Shown here one piece after another: positions 35,684 to 47,054 of a stretch of DNA of 53,001 nt. This DNA comes from Candidatus Contendibacter sp. (GTDB lineage Bacteria; Pseudomonadota; Gammaproteobacteria; Competibacterales; Competibacteraceae), in the NCBI GenBank assembly GCA_008933795.1, contig WBUJ01000009.1:1-53001 (forward strand), given 5' to 3'. How positions within the stretch are numbered: the stretch's first letter is position 1; every line of letters begins with the position of its first letter. The translations under genes were made by a program, and so were the position numbers. The notes under the pieces were generated by a model that was not told where the DNA came from, searched no databases, and saw nothing but the letters and a program-made list of their open reading frames with translations.

Positions 35684-36619
35684 TCAAGGCTCCATCTCGC
35701 GGCGGATGAGTCGCGCTGGCGTCGCCTCGTGCGCAAGGTCCTTATAGGCCATGTAATTGGCCCGCTGGACCCCGATGGGGAGCCGCAAGGGAATATGCCC
35801 GATCTTTTCGGTCAGGAACAGGTTGGTGTCGCGGGGAAAGTCTGGCGACGTGCAACCGAAGCAGGGAACGCCGACCCGGGTCTTGCTGCTGCGGCCATTC
35901 CATAATTCCTGATTGCAGGTCGCCAAGGTCAATGGTCCCTGGCAGCCGAGGTTGAAAAACAGACAGCCCCGGTCGCCGAGGATGGTATCCTCAACGTCAT
36001 ACTCATGATATTCGTTGCGCGAGCAACCCTGATGAACCGTGGTGCTAAAGAAGTCTGCTGGACGTTGTAGCTCGTCCAGCGTCACCGGTAAGCCACGGAG
36101 CAGAAACGCCAGAAACCTGGCAATGGTGTTCGGATGGGTGGGACAGCCGGCCAGATTGATGACGGGGAATCCGCTCCGGCTCCGCCAAGCGGCCGGCAGC
36201 AGCCCCCCGGGAGACGCTTTGTCGAACTGCATTCCGACACAGTCGGCGGGATTGGGCGGCGCGGCGTGAATTCCCCCGTAGGCGGCGCAGGTGCCGACGG
36301 CCAGGACATAGGTGGCGGCCTCGGCCAGTTCCGCGATCGCGTCCTTCTTGCCCCGATCCCGCAGCGAATCCCAAAGCCCGGTATTTCTCGGCCCGGCGAT
36401 CAGGCTACCCTCGACGCACAGGATATCCAGGGGAGTCCGACCGGTCGTAATGGCGTCGATGAGCCACTCCAGGTAGCGCGGCGGCGCGACGGAAAGCGAG
36501 GGATGCCAGAGCAACTCGAGACCTTCCTCGATCAGTTGTTCCAGGGTTGGATTGTCGGCGCATAGCAAGGACAGGGTGTCCCCACCGCACGCGCCCGCCT
36601 GCATCCATAATAGCCGCAT
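35684..36619 (-). CDS. [NiFe] hydrogenase small subunit without Tat signal
   Basis: Electron-transfer subunit of 311 residues. Residues 5-16 read WMQAGACGGDTL, so the first proximal-cluster Cys is Cys11. The usual second Cys of the CxxC pair is Asp14, as in other group 2 enzymes where Asn or Asp occurs here. The medial and distal cluster ligands lie in HQGCSRNEY, GCLFFNLGC, LATCNQELW and PCFGCTSPDF. No twin-arginine signal precedes it, so the enzyme is cytoplasmic. Start 36619 is preferred over 36643 because GGAGGG lies six bases upstream. Confidence 0.92.
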   Translation of the reverse strand: MRLLWMQAGACGGDTLSLLCADNPTLEQLIEEGLELLWHPSLSVAPPRYLEWLIDAITTGRTPLDILCVEGSLIAGPRNTGLWDSLRDRGKKDAIAELAEAATYVLAVGTCAAYGGIHAAPPNPADCVGMQFDKASPGGLLPAAWRSRSGFPVINLAGCPTHPNTIARFLAFLLRGLPVTLDELQRPADFFSTTVHQGCSRNEYHEYDVEDTILGDRGCLFFNLGCQGPLTLATCNQELWNGRSSKTRVGVPCFGCTSPDFPRDTNLFLTEKIGHIPLRLPIGVQRANYMAYKDLAHEATPARLIRREMEP

Positions 36620-36625
36620 GGTGTT

Positions 36626-36631
36626 CCCTCC
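36626..36631 (-). promoter_or_regulatory. Ribosome-binding site of the hydrogenase small subunit
   Basis: GGAGGG on the reverse strand, six bases from ATG 36619. It settles the start of the small subunit and argues against the longer ATG 36643. Confidence 0.75.
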
Positions 36632-36833
36632 GTTACCTCGCAAGAATTAAGGAGCCGCAATGGATCCGTGGCTGTCCGGCCCGATTCGACGGTTATTCTA
36701 CTGTAAGTTTTCCTGGCTGACGCAGCACTGGATTGCAGGAATTGCCGATCATCCGCCATCCTTCTATGCTGGTGCATGGACCATGAAGCGCAACCTGTTT
36801 ACGAAAGGCGCGTCTTGGCCATGGCGCATCCAA
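36632..36833. other. Divergent regulatory gap between the hydrogenase operon and the ABC transporter gene
   Basis: About 200 bases that should hold both promoters. I looked for a sigma-54 GG-N10-GC pair and a sigma-70 pair in either direction and found no convincing one. It could encode an N-terminal extension of the transporter gene, but no ribosome-binding site supports that. Confidence 0.4.
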
Positions 36834-38474
<1,641 letters not shown>

Positions 38475-38579
38475 AATGAACGACGCCGGATGTTGTCAAA
38501 ATCGAGCATGTTTACCGTGGGAAATCTTATAGATCCCATTTTCCTTGCACCCCTCACCACTTACCAAAAGGAAACCCTC

Positions 38580-38714
38580 TTGGCCAAGCCTAACTATCAA
38601 TACGAGAAGCGCCAGAAAGATCTTGCTAAGAAGAAGAAGCAGGAAGAGAAACGACAACGCAAGTTGGACAAGAGCGGCGCCCCGCCGACGGAGGCGCCGA
38701 CCCAGCAATCGTAG
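38580..38714 (+). CDS. Small Lys/Arg-rich protein of 44 residues, TTG start
   Basis: The peptide begins LAKPNYQYEKRQKDLAKKKK, a composition and pattern I recognise from short conserved hypothetical proteins in proteobacteria. The TTG at 38580 has an AAGGAAA ribosome-binding site 8 bases upstream; an upstream ATG at 38490 would add 30 residues not typical of the family. It has a highly basic coiled helix and an acidic-Pro tail (APPTEAPTQQS). Function unknown. It lies 105 bases downstream of the transporter gene and just before a strong hairpin. Confidence 0.65.
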   Translation: MAKPNYQYEKRQKDLAKKKKQEEKRQRKLDKSGAPPTEAPTQQS

Positions 38715-38739
38715 TCGGAGGCACGAAATTTCGGGCCAA

Positions 38740-38769
38740 CGACAAAGCCGGCGCAAGCCGGCTTTGTCG
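38740..38769. terminator. Perfect 13-bp stem, GCAA loop, between convergent genes
   Basis: CGACAAAGCCGGC and GCCGGCTTTGTCG are exact inverted copies around GCAA. It lies between the small basic protein (forward) and pckG (reverse) and could stop both, although neither side has a long T-run. Confidence 0.65.
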
Positions 38770-38818
38770 TGGTTAACCCCTAGAAGCGTGGTCTTGACGA
38801 TCCACGCTTTTCTGGAGC

Positions 38819-40672
38819 TTAAGCCGCTTCAACAACGCGCCACACTTCGGGGGCTTTCTCGGCGCGCTTCCCAAACTCCTGGCGCTGGATTTCGAGTTCC
38901 GGCGGCAGGTTCTGACCAAACTTGGCGAAAAATTCCTTGATTTCCTCGATCTCGCCGAGCGCCTCGGAACGGCTGATGCTGGTGATGGCGTCGAATTGTT
39001 CCTTGGAAAAATCCAGGCCCTGGAAGTCCATGTCCTCGTAGCGCGGCATGTAGCCAAACGGGCTTTCCGCAGCGCCGACATGGCCGCTGACCCGTTCCAC
39101 GATCCACTCGAGCACCCGCAGGTTCTGACCGTAACCCGGCCAGGCGAACTTGCCATTCGCATCCTTGCGGAACCAATTGGTGCGGAAGATCTTGGGCAGC
39201 TTGAGGCCTGCCTTCTTGCCCATGTTGATCCAGTGACCCCAATATGACGCCATGTTGTAGCCGCAGAAGGGCAGCATGGCAAACGGATCGCGCCGGATGC
39301 CGGTCACGCCGATGGCCGCTGCGGTGGCTTCCGAACCCATGGTGGCCGCCATGAACACGCCGTGGTTCCAATCGTAGGCCTGGTAGACCAGCGGGAAAGT
39401 TTTGGACAGGCGGCCGCCGAAGATAAAGGCGGAAATCGGCACGCCAGCGGGATCTTCCCAGGACGGGTCGATGGTCGGGCACTGCCCGGCGGGCGCGGTA
39501 AAGCGGGAATTGGCGTGCGCGCCTAGCCGGCCACTGTCCGGCGTCCAGTCGTTGCCCTGCCAATCGATGCCGTGCGCGGGCGCCGGCACGCCCATGCCTT
39601 CCCACCACACATCGCCGTCGTCGGTCAGCACGACGTTGGTAAAGATGCAATTGGCCTTGACCGATTCCATCGCCATGGGGTTGGAATCATAGGAGGTGCC
39701 GGGGGCCACACCGAAGAACCCGGCCTCGGGGTTGATGGCGCGCAGGGTGCCGTCGGGTCTGGGCTTGATCCAGGCGATGTCGTCGCCGACGGTCAGCGCC
39801 TTCCAGTTGCCGAAGCCCTTGGGTGGGACGATCATCGCCAGGTTGGTCTTGCCGCAGGCGCTGGGGAAGGCCGCCGCCACGTAGGTCTTCTCGCCCTTGG
39901 GCGATTCGAGACCGAGGATGAGCATGTGCTCGGCCAGCCAGCCTTCGTCGCGCGCCATCACCGAGGCAATGCGCAACGCCAGGCACTTCTTGCCGAGCAG
40001 GGCGTTGCCGCCGTAGCCGGACCCGTAGGACCAGATCTCGCGGGTCTCGGGATAGTGCACGATGGCCTTGCGGCCGATGTCCGGCTCGCACGGCCAAGGC
40101 ACATCCTTCTGACCGGGTTCAAGCGGCGCGCCGACCGAGTGCACGCACGGAATGAAGAAGCCGTCGCTGCCCAGCGCGTCGAGCACCTTCTGGCCCATGC
40201 GGGTCATGATCCGCATGTTGACTACCACGTAGGCCGAGTCGGTGATCTCGACGCCGATTTGCGCAATCGGGCTGCCGATCGGACCCATGCTGAAGGGAAT
40301 GACATACAGGGTGCGGCCGCGCATGCAGCCGGCAAACTGTTCCTTAAGCTGCGCGCGCATTTCGGCGGGCGGCGCCCAGTTGTTGGTCGGGCCGGCGTCC
40401 TCCTTCGACTCCGAGCAGATGAAGGTGCGATCCTCGACCCGCGCCACGTCGGACGGATGCGAGCGGGCGAGATAGGAGTTGGGCCGCTTCTCCGGATTCA
40501 GCTTGGTGAAGGTGCCAGCAGCGACCATTTCGGCGCACAACTGGTCGTTTTCTTCCTGCGAGCCGTCGCACCAGTGGATGCGGTCGGGCTGGGTTAGAGC
40601 GGCGATCTCATCCACCCATTTCAACAAGTTGGCGTTGCTGGTCCGGTTCTTGCCATCATGAGCGACTGTCAT
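38819..40672 (-). CDS. pckG: Phosphoenolpyruvate carboxykinase (GTP)
   Basis: It interconverts oxaloacetate and phosphoenolpyruvate with GTP, for gluconeogenesis or anaplerosis. The 617-residue protein fits the GTP family, not the ATP one of about 540. Features are the FPSACGKTN nucleotide loop, the [18 protein letters not shown] strand, the [10 protein letters not shown] segment and [23 protein letters not shown] near the C-terminus. An AGGAG ribosome-binding site lies about 9 bases before ATG 40672. GTP-type enzymes are less usual in enteric gammaproteobacteria. Together with pyk in the window it covers both directions at the PEP node. Confidence 0.95.
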   Translation of the reverse strand: MTVAHDGKNRTSNANLLKWVDEIAALTQPDRIHWCDGSQEENDQLCAEMVAAGTFTKLNPEKRPNSYLARSHPSDVARVEDRTFICSESKEDAGPTNNWAPPAEMRAQLKEQFAGCMRGRTLYVIPFSMGPIGSPIAQIGVEITDSAYVVVNMRIMTRMGQKVLDALGSDGFFIPCVHSVGAPLEPGQKDVPWPCEPDIGRKAIVHYPETREIWSYGSGYGGNALLGKKCLALRIASVMARDEGWLAEHMLILGLESPKGEKTYVAAAFPSACGKTNLAMIVPPKGFGNWKALTVGDDIAWIKPRPDGTLRAINPEAGFFGVAPGTSYDSNPMAMESVKANCIFTNVVLTDDGDVWWEGMGVPAPAHGIDWQGNDWTPDSGRLGAHANSRFTAPAGQCPTIDPSWEDPAGVPISAFIFGGRLSKTFPLVYQAYDWNHGVFMAATMGSEATAAAIGVTGIRRDPFAMLPFCGYNMASYWGHWINMGKKAGLKLPKIFRTNWFRKDANGKFAWPGYGQNLRVLEWIVERVSGHVGAAESPFGYMPRYEDMDFQGLDFSKEQFDAITSISRSEALGEIEEIKEFFAKFGQNLPPELEIQRQEFGKRAEKAPEVWRVVEAA

Positions 40673-40989
40673 CTAGGGACTCTCCTGTGGTTATTAAGTG
40701 GGATGGGGTTGAAGAGCCTTCAAAAGGGACTGGCTTGCCGCCGTCCGCGCGGGATATTGGTCGGGCGCGACCCTTGCAGGGCCGGTTTCACCATGGGAGT
40801 TAAGGGTATCATCAAGCCGTCCAGGATGCCACCGGAACGGCGCGGTTTGGCCATGGAAGGAGACTATGGCCGCCATAGTTTCTCGGCGAGGCAAAGCGGT
40901 TATCATTCCATCCATGGGGTGGGCTGACGTATCCGTGGAGCGGGCTGGTTCGATCCTGCCCCGACCGCTCCCAAGCAGCGAGGAGCATC
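40673..40989. other. 317-base divergent gap between pckG and rnhA
   Basis: It holds the pckG ribosome-binding site at its left end and the rnhA AGGAG at its right end. Short frames inside have no homology-like features. I see no tRNA, riboswitch or clear promoter; a weak CCCTTGCAGGG palindrome is the only structure. Confidence 0.5.
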
Positions 40990-41487
40990 GTGAACGGTAA
41001 AGACGATAGCGTGGAACCCGTCGCCGAGCAGGACGAGGTGATCCTGTTCGCCGACGGCGCCTGTTCCGGCAATCCCGGCCCCGGTGGCTGGGGCGTGTTG
41101 CTGCGCTACCGGGGGCGGGAAAAGGAACTGTCTGGCGCCGAACCGGCCACCACCAACAACCGCATGGAACTGCAGGCGGTCATCCACGGTTTGGAAGCGA
41201 TGAAGCGGCCGATGCGGGTGCGTATTTGCACCGACAGCCAGTACGTGATGAAGGGTATTACCGAATGGCTGGCGGCCTGGAAGCGGCGCGGTTGGAAGAC
41301 CGCCGACCGCCAGCCGGTCAAGAACGTCGATCTCTGGCAACGGCTGGAAACGGCCCTGGCCCCGCATCGGGTCGAATGGCAATGGGTGCGCGGTCATAAC
41401 GGCCACCCCGAAAACGAGCGGGTGGATCAACTGGCCACGGCCGCGCGCGGTCGATTGAAGTCAACCAGAAGCCGGGGCGATCAATAG
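40990..41487 (+). CDS. rnhA: Ribonuclease HI
   Basis: It degrades the RNA strand of RNA-DNA hybrids such as R-loops and primers. The four active-site acids are all present, in [30 protein letters not shown] and ENERVDQLA. The GTG start at 40990 has an AGGAG seven bases upstream; the N-terminus extends 16 residues before the first strand. It ends 3 bases before dnaQ, the usual gammaproteobacterial pairing. Confidence 0.95.
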   Translation: MNGKDDSVEPVAEQDEVILFADGACSGNPGPGGWGVLLRYRGREKELSGAEPATTNNRMELQAVIHGLEAMKRPMRVRICTDSQYVMKGITEWLAAWKRRGWKTADRQPVKNVDLWQRLETALAPHRVEWQWVRGHNGHPENERVDQLATAARGRLKSTRSRGDQ

Positions 41488-41490
41488 CCC

Positions 41491-42225
41491 ATGAACGAAC
41501 GTCAAATCGTCCTCGATACCGAAACCACGGGTCTCGATCCCGCCCAGGGCCATCGGGTTATTGAAATTGGTTGCATCGAGTTGCTCAACCGGCGACTGAC
41601 CCGCCGCCAGTATCACGTCTACCTGCAACCTGATCGCGCCATCGATGCCGAGGCGATCCGGGTGCATGGCATCACCAACGAATTTCTCGCCAGTCAACCG
41701 CGTTTCCCTGACATCGCGGACGAATTTTTGCATTTCGTCCGGGATGCTGAACTGATCATTCACAACGCGCCGTTCGATCTGGGTTTTCTCAACCACGAAC
41801 TGCGGCGGTGCGGGCGCGGCCAGACGGTTTTGGAGCAAATCTGCACGGTCGAGGATACCCTGCTCATGGCCCGGCAGCGCCATCCGGGCCAGCGCAACAG
41901 CCTGGATGCGCTGTGCAAGCGCTACAACATCGACAATGCCCAACGCACCCTGCACGGCGCCCTGCTGGACGCGGAAATCCTGGCCGACGTCTATCTGGCG
42001 ATGACCCGCCAGCAGGATTCGCTGTTCGTGCCGGCGACCACTGATTCGGCGTTGAATCATGGCCAAGCCCGGCGCGCGGCGCTGCTTCGAGAGCGGCCGC
42101 CGCTGCCGGTGATTCGCGCCGACGCCGAGGAATGCGTCGCTCATGCGCGCTATCTGGACCTGCTGGACCAGAGCGGCGGTGGGCCATGCGCGTGGCGGCG
42201 GCTGGAAGCGGCGGAGTCCGGCTAG
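41491..42225 (+). CDS. dnaQ: DNA polymerase III epsilon subunit (3'-5' proofreading exonuclease)
   Basis: Proofreading subunit of the replicase. DnaQ-fold motifs: Exo[11 protein letters not shown], Exo[12 protein letters not shown], Exo[16 protein letters not shown] with the catalytic His-Asp. The C-terminus binds the alpha subunit. 244 residues, close to the E. coli length. It follows rnhA by 3 bases, and its stop overlaps the convergent epimerase gene by four bases. Confidence 0.94.
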   Translation: MNERQIVLDTETTGLDPAQGHRVIEIGCIELLNRRLTRRQYHVYLQPDRAIDAEAIRVHGITNEFLASQPRFPDIADEFLHFVRDAELIIHNAPFDLGFLNHELRRCGRGQTVLEQICTVEDTLLMARQRHPGQRNSLDALCKRYNIDNAQRTLHGALLDAEILADVYLAMTRQQDSLFVPATTDSALNHGQARRAALLRERPPLPVIRADAEECVAHARYLDLLDQSGGGPCAWRRLEAAESG

Positions 42226-43229
42226 ACCTGGTAATACTCTCGATACCAGGCCACGAAGCGGGCCACGCCGACTTCAATGGGCGTTTTGGGTTGGTAACCC
42301 ACATCTTGGACCAGCGCCTCGACATCGGCGTAGGTGTCGGGCACGTCGCCCGGTTGCATCGGCAACAGGTTCCTGATCGCCTTGCGGCCCAGGCAATCCT
42401 CCAGCACTTCGATGTAGCGCAGTAGTTCGATGGGCTGGTTGCTGCCGATGTTGTACAACCGATAGGGCGCGCGGCTGGTGGCCGGGTCTGGCGCATCGCT
42501 CGACCAGTCGGGATCAGGCGTCGCCACCCGGTCGAGCACCCGAATCACGCCTTCGACAATGTCGTCAACGTAGGTGAAATCCCGCCGGTGGTGACCGTAG
42601 TTGAATACGTCAATCGGTTCGCCGGCCAGGATGGCGCGGGTGAACAGGAACAGCGCCATGTCCGGCCGTCCCCACGGACCGTAGACGGTGAAGAAGCGCA
42701 AGCCGGTGGTCGGCAGGCCGTAGAGATGGCTGTAGGTATGGCCCATCAACTCGTTGGCTTTTTTGGTGGCCGCGTACAGGCTGAGGGGGTGATCCACGTT
42801 GTCGTGGACCGAGAACGGCATTCGGGTGTTGGCGCCGTACACCGAACTGGTCGAGGCGTACACCAGATGCTCAACCTCGTGATGACGGCAGGCTTCCAGC
42901 ACGTTGACGAAACCGACCAGGTTGGAATCCACATAGGCATGGGGATTCTGAATTGAATAGCGCACCCCGGCCTGAGCCGCTAGATTGACTACTCGTTGCA
43001 GCCGGTGGTGGACGAAGGTTTTGGTCAGCATCGTCCGATCTTCCAGGCTGGCCCGGACCTCGGTAAAGCCGGGATAAACCTGCAAGCGGGCCAGCCGCGC
43101 CCGCTTCAGATTCACGTCGTAATAATCGTTCAGATTGTCGAGACCCACGACCTCGTCGCCGCGTTCCAGCAGGCGCAACGCCAGCGTGGAGCCGATGAAA
43201 CCGGCGCTACCCGTGACCAGGATTTTCAT
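42222..43229 (-). CDS. UDP-glucuronate 4-epimerase-like NAD-dependent sugar epimerase
   Basis: A 335-residue extended short-chain dehydrogenase. The NAD loop [20 protein letters not shown], the STSSVYG catalytic Ser/Thr, the YAATKK pair and the [14 protein letters not shown] substrate region are those of UDP-GlcA 4-epimerase. It makes UDP-galacturonate (or the N-acetyl form) for capsule or LPS. Its start overlaps the stop of the upstream dehydrogenase by 4 bases, so the two are coupled. A TviC-like UDP-GlcNAcA epimerase role is also possible given the partner. Confidence 0.9.
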   Translation of the reverse strand: MKILVTGSAGFIGSTLALRLLERGDEVVGLDNLNDYYDVNLKRARLARLQVYPGFTEVRASLEDRTMLTKTFVHHRLQRVVNLAAQAGVRYSIQNPHAYVDSNLVGFVNVLEACRHHEVEHLVYASTSSVYGANTRMPFSVHDNVDHPLSLYAATKKANELMGHTYSHLYGLPTTGLRFFTVYGPWGRPDMALFLFTRAILAGEPIDVFNYGHHRRDFTYVDDIVEGVIRVLDRVATPDPDWSSDAPDPATSRAPYRLYNIGSNQPIELLRYIEVLEDCLGRKAIRNLLPMQPGDVPDTYADVEALVQDVGYQPKTPIEVGVARFVAWYREYYQV

Positions 43230-44503
43230 AGCCGGCCATCCACGGCATTAGCTGGCAGGAGGTACTTCACGTCGAATAGCACCGAATCCGGCTTGCCCAG
43301 CGCCCGGATGCGCTCGACGCCCATTTCCCGAAACTGGCGGTGCGCCACCGCCAGGATGATGGCGTCGTAATGACCCGGTTTCGGCTCCTGGATCGGTTCG
43401 ACGCCATACTCATGCATGGCTTCCCGCGGATCCACCCAGGGATCGTAGACGTCGACGCGGGCGTTGTAATCGCGGAATTCCTGGACGATGTCCACCACCC
43501 GAGTGTTGCGCAGATCCGGGCAGTTTTCCTTGAAGGTCAGCCCCAGGATCAACACGTTGGCGTCCATCACCGCGATCCGGCGCTGGTTCATCAGTTTGAC
43601 CACCCGTTGGGCCACGTAAGCGCCCATGCCGTCGTTGGTGCGCCGGCCAGCCAGGATCATTTCCGGGTGAAAGCCGATCTCCTGCGCCTTGTGGGTCAGG
43701 TAGTAGGGGTCCACGCCGATGCAGTGGCCGCCCACCAGCCCCGGCCGAAAGGGCAGGAAGTTCCACTTTGAGCCGGCGGCGAGCAGCACTTCCTCGGTGT
43801 CGATCCCCAGGCGGTTGAACAGCAGCGCCAGTTCGTTGACCAAGGCGATGTTGACGTCGCGCTGGGTGTTTTCGATCACCTTGGCGGCTTCCGCCACCCG
43901 GATATTCGACGCCCGGTGGGTGCCGGCGGTGATGATGCGCCGGTACAGGGCGTCCACGAAGTCGGCAACTTCGGGGGTGGAACCGGAGGTGACCTTGCGG
44001 ATGGTGGTGACCCGGTGTTCCTTGTCGCCGGGGTTGATGCGCTCCGGGCTGTAGCCGGCGAAGAAGTCCACGTTGAAACGCAGACCCGATTCCCGCTCCA
44101 GGATCGGCACGCAGACTTCCTCAGTAGCCCCGGGATAGACCGTGGACTCGTAGATCGCCAGGTCGCCCGGTCTCAGTAACCGACCCACGGTGGTGCTGGC
44201 GCCGATCAGCGGGCTGAAGTCCGGGCGCTTGTACTCATCCACCGGCGTGGGCACGGTGACGATGTAGACGTTGCAATCGGCCAAGTCCTCGACGCGGTGG
44301 GTGTAGCGCAGATGTTCGGCCTGCCGCAATTCCTCTGCGGCGACTTCCAGCGTGCTGTCAGTTCCGGCTTGCAGTTCGCGGATGCGCGCTTCGTTGATGT
44401 CCAGGCCCAGCGTGGGGAACTGCTTGCCGAATTCGACCGCCAGCGGCAGTCCCACATAGCCGAGACCCACGATGCCGAGGTGGGTGGTGGCGAGGTCAAG
44501 CAT
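43226..44503 (-). CDS. tviB: UDP-N-acetyl-D-glucosamine 6-dehydrogenase, TviB/WbpO-type
   Basis: A UDP-sugar dehydrogenase of 425 residues. Motifs are [17 protein letters not shown] (NAD site), [19 protein letters not shown], the [18 protein letters not shown] active-site helix and [12 protein letters not shown] with the catalytic Cys. It oxidises a UDP-HexNAc to the uronate, as in Vi antigen and O-antigen synthesis. The 4-base overlap with the epimerase gene suggests that a UDP-GalNAcA-type precursor is made. No glycosyltransferases lie next to it; metG is directly upstream. Confidence 0.92.
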   Translation of the reverse strand: MLDLATTHLGIVGLGYVGLPLAVEFGKQFPTLGLDINEARIRELQAGTDSTLEVAAEELRQAEHLRYTHRVEDLADCNVYIVTVPTPVDEYKRPDFSPLIGASTTVGRLLRPGDLAIYESTVYPGATEEVCVPILERESGLRFNVDFFAGYSPERINPGDKEHRVTTIRKVTSGSTPEVADFVDALYRRIITAGTHRASNIRVAEAAKVIENTQRDVNIALVNELALLFNRLGIDTEEVLLAAGSKWNFLPFRPGLVGGHCIGVDPYYLTHKAQEIGFHPEMILAGRRTNDGMGAYVAQRVVKLMNQRRIAVMDANVLILGLTFKENCPDLRNTRVVDIVQEFRDYNARVDVYDPWVDPREAMHEYGVEPIQEPKPGHYDAIILAVAHRQFREMGVERIRALGKPDSVLFDVKYLLPANAVDGRL

Positions 44504-44541
44504 CGGTTGTGCTCCAGGTCAAAAGTTATGAATGGCTCGGA

Positions 44542-46572
44542 TTATCTGACCCGCATCCCCGGTTCCGCGCCAGCGTCGGGGCCGAGCAGGTAAATTCCGC
44601 TACCGCCGGCGGCGGCCAGCACCATGCCCTCGGACACGCCAAAGCGCATCTTGCGCGGGGCCAGATTGGCGACTATCACCGTCAGCCGGCCCTGCAAATC
44701 CTCCGGTTTGTAGGCTGATTTGATGCCGGCGAACACCTGGCGGGTTTCGCCGCCGAGATCCAGTTCCAGCCGCACCAGCTTGTCGGCGCCGGTCACCGCT
44801 TCCGCTTTGGCGATGCGCGCCACCCGCAAATCCACCTTGGCAAACTCTTCAATGGTGACCGTCGGACTGATTGGATCGTCCACCAGCGGTCCAGCCGGTT
44901 TGGCGGCCTGCTCGGCGGCCGGATAACTTTCCTTCGAGTCCTCGACCATGGCGGTGATCTGGGCCATCTCCACCCGCTGCATCAGCGGCTTGAATTCGGC
45001 GATGACGTGCCCGAGCAGCGGCGCGTCGAGATCGGCCCAGCGCAGCGGCGGGATTTGCAGGAACTGTTCGACTTGAGCAGCCATGCCGGGCAACACCGGC
45101 TTGAGAGCAATCATCAGCGCCCGGAACAAGTTCAGGCCCATGCTGCACACGGCCTGGACCTCGGTCTCGGAACCGGCTTGTTTGGCCAGCGCCCACGGCT
45201 TCTTTTCATCAATGTACTGATTGGCGCGGTCGGCCAGCGCCATGATTTCGCGCATGGCCCGGCCAAATTGCCGTCCTTCGTAACCTTCGGCGATGGAAGC
45301 GCCGGCGGCGACGAATTCGGTGTATAGGGCGGGTTCGGCGAGTTCATCAGCCAGCCGGCCATTGAAGCGGCGGGTGATAAAGCCGGCGCAGCGGCTGGCG
45401 ATATTCACCAGCTTGCCGACCAGGTCGCTGTTGACCCGTTGCACGAAGTCTTCGAAATTCAGATCAAGGTCGTCGATGCCGTCGCTCAGCTTGCTGGCGA
45501 AGTAGTAGCGCAGATACTCCGGGCGCAGATGGTTGAGATAGGTGCGTGCCCTGATGAAGGTGCCGCGCGATTTCGACATCTTCTGCCCGTCCACGGTCAG
45601 GAAGCCGTGGCAATGCACCGCCGTGGGCTTGCGGAAACCGGCCCCGGTCAGTTCCGCCGGCCAGAACAGGATGTGGAAATAGGCGATATCCTTGCCGATG
45701 AAGTGATAAACCTCGGCGTCGCTTTCCGGGTTCCAAAAATCATCGAAGTTCAGGCCCGTGCGGTCGCAGTAGTTCTGAAAACTGGCCATGTAGCCGATGG
45801 GTGCGTCCAGCCAGACGTAGAAATACTTGCCGGGCGCGTCGGGGATTTCAAAGCCCCAGTAGGGCGCGTCGCGGGAGATGTCCCATTCCTGCAGGCCAGC
45901 GGTGAACCATTCGTCGAGTTTGTTGACCATCTGCGGCTGAATCGGCCCGCTGGCAATCCAGTCCTTCAGCAGGACCTCAAAGTCCTGGAGCTTGAAGAAG
46001 AAGTGCAGCGATTCCTTGAGGATCGGCGTTGCGCCGGACACCACCGAGCGGGGATTTTTCAGGTCGGTGGGTGAATAGGTCGCCCCGCAGTTCTCGCAAC
46101 TGTCGCCGTACTGGTCGGGGGCGCCGCAGCGCGGACACTCGCCCTTGATGAAACGGTCCGGCAGAAACATCTGTTTTTCCGGGTCGTAAGCCTGGGTGAT
46201 AACCCGGCGGCTGATGTAGCCGCCCTTGTCCAGCCGGCGGTAGATCAATTCGGCGTAATGACGGTTTTCCGGCGAATGCGTCGAATAATAGTTGTCAAAT
46301 TCGATCAGGAACTCGGCGAAATCGGCGCGATGCTCGCGCCAGACCCGCTCGATGAGCTGTTCCGGGGTGACGCCGTCCTGCTCGGCGCGCAGCATGATCG
46401 GGGTGCCGTGGGCATCGTCGGCGCAGACGTAGTGGCATTCGTGGCCGCGCAGTTTCTGAAAACGGACCCAGATGTCGGTCTGGATGTATTCGACCAGATG
46501 GCCGATGTGGATCGGGCCGTTGGCGTAGGGCAGGGCGCTGGTGACGAGGATGCGGCGGGTCGGGTGGCTCAT
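44542..46572 (-). CDS. metG: Methionyl-tRNA synthetase
   Basis: It charges tRNA-Met. The 676-residue form has [14 protein letters not shown] (HIGH motif), a four-Cys zinc knuckle [17 protein letters not shown], the KMSKSRGTF loop, and a C-terminal tRNA-binding domain (KVDLRVARI...) for dimerisation. ATG 46572 ([10 protein letters not shown]) is chosen; the GTG at 46587 would add five residues. It is divergent from the small secreted protein. Confidence 0.96.
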   Translation of the reverse strand: MSHPTRRILVTSALPYANGPIHIGHLVEYIQTDIWVRFQKLRGHECHYVCADDAHGTPIMLRAEQDGVTPEQLIERVWREHRADFAEFLIEFDNYYSTHSPENRHYAELIYRRLDKGGYISRRVITQAYDPEKQMFLPDRFIKGECPRCGAPDQYGDSCENCGATYSPTDLKNPRSVVSGATPILKESLHFFFKLQDFEVLLKDWIASGPIQPQMVNKLDEWFTAGLQEWDISRDAPYWGFEIPDAPGKYFYVWLDAPIGYMASFQNYCDRTGLNFDDFWNPESDAEVYHFIGKDIAYFHILFWPAELTGAGFRKPTAVHCHGFLTVDGQKMSKSRGTFIRARTYLNHLRPEYLRYYFASKLSDGIDDLDLNFEDFVQRVNSDLVGKLVNIASRCAGFITRRFNGRLADELAEPALYTEFVAAGASIAEGYEGRQFGRAMREIMALADRANQYIDEKKPWALAKQAGSETEVQAVCSMGLNLFRALMIALKPVLPGMAAQVEQFLQIPPLRWADLDAPLLGHVIAEFKPLMQRVEMAQITAMVEDSKESYPAAEQAAKPAGPLVDDPISPTVTIEEFAKVDLRVARIAKAEAVTGADKLVRLELDLGGETRQVFAGIKSAYKPEDLQGRLTVIVANLAPRKMRFGVSEGMVLAAAGGSGIYLLGPDAGAEPGMRVR

Positions 46573-46684
46573 GGCGCGGGCAATCACGGTCGCTGAACGG
46601 GGAAGGGCGCTAAATTAGCAGTATTCCCACGCTCCCGCTACCCGTTCGGGCCGGGCGATGGTCTCGTCAATGAGGAGGTTAATC

Positions 46685-46975
46685 ATGAAAATCAAAATCT
46701 TATCCAGCCTGATCGTTGTGGCGGCGATGGCGACCGGCTCGGCGCGCGCTGGCATGGGGACGTTGGCCGAGGAAATCTGGAGCGAGAATTTTTGCGAACA
46801 GGCGGTGTCACTGGCAAGACAGCATGGCGAGTCCCCGGAACAACTCAATGTGGTGAGTTGCCGGCTGCTGAACTACTATCAGCCGTCCTATTGGCAATGC
46901 GTGATCGACGCCATGCGGGTCAATTCCAGCCTCAAGTTGGAGGCCGCGCGCCAGAAGTGCTTGGCCGAGTATTGA
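46685..46975 (+). CDS. Small exported protein with four cysteines
   Basis: A 96-residue protein with a Sec signal peptide of about 22 residues ending ARA-GM. The mature part has four Cys (FCEQ, SCRLL, QCVID, KCLAEY), which could form two disulfides in the periplasm. A GAGGAGG ribosome-binding site six bases upstream fixes ATG 46685. No family is recognised. The following 79 bases to apbC contain nothing else. Confidence 0.7.
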   Translation: MKIKILSSLIVVAAMATGSARAGMGTLAEEIWSENFCEQAVSLARQHGESPEQLNVVSCRLLNYYQPSYWQCVIDAMRVNSSLKLEAARQKCLAEY

Positions 46976-47054
46976 TCGAAGGCCCAAACAGGGCGACCGG
47001 TGGGTGGTTTTGCTGAAATCAACTTGTTTTTAATCTCAATTTTAAGGAATTCGA

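Noticed and set aside
30579..36619. Assignment as a HupUV/HoxBC (group 2b) sensor with histidine kinase
   Set aside because: No kinase gene is present; the output protein is GGDEF-EAL and the large subunit has a processing extension.
36632..36833. Sigma-54 promoter for the hydrogenase operon
   Set aside because: No GG-N10-GC pair with a good TGGCAC/TTGC context could be found on the reverse strand.
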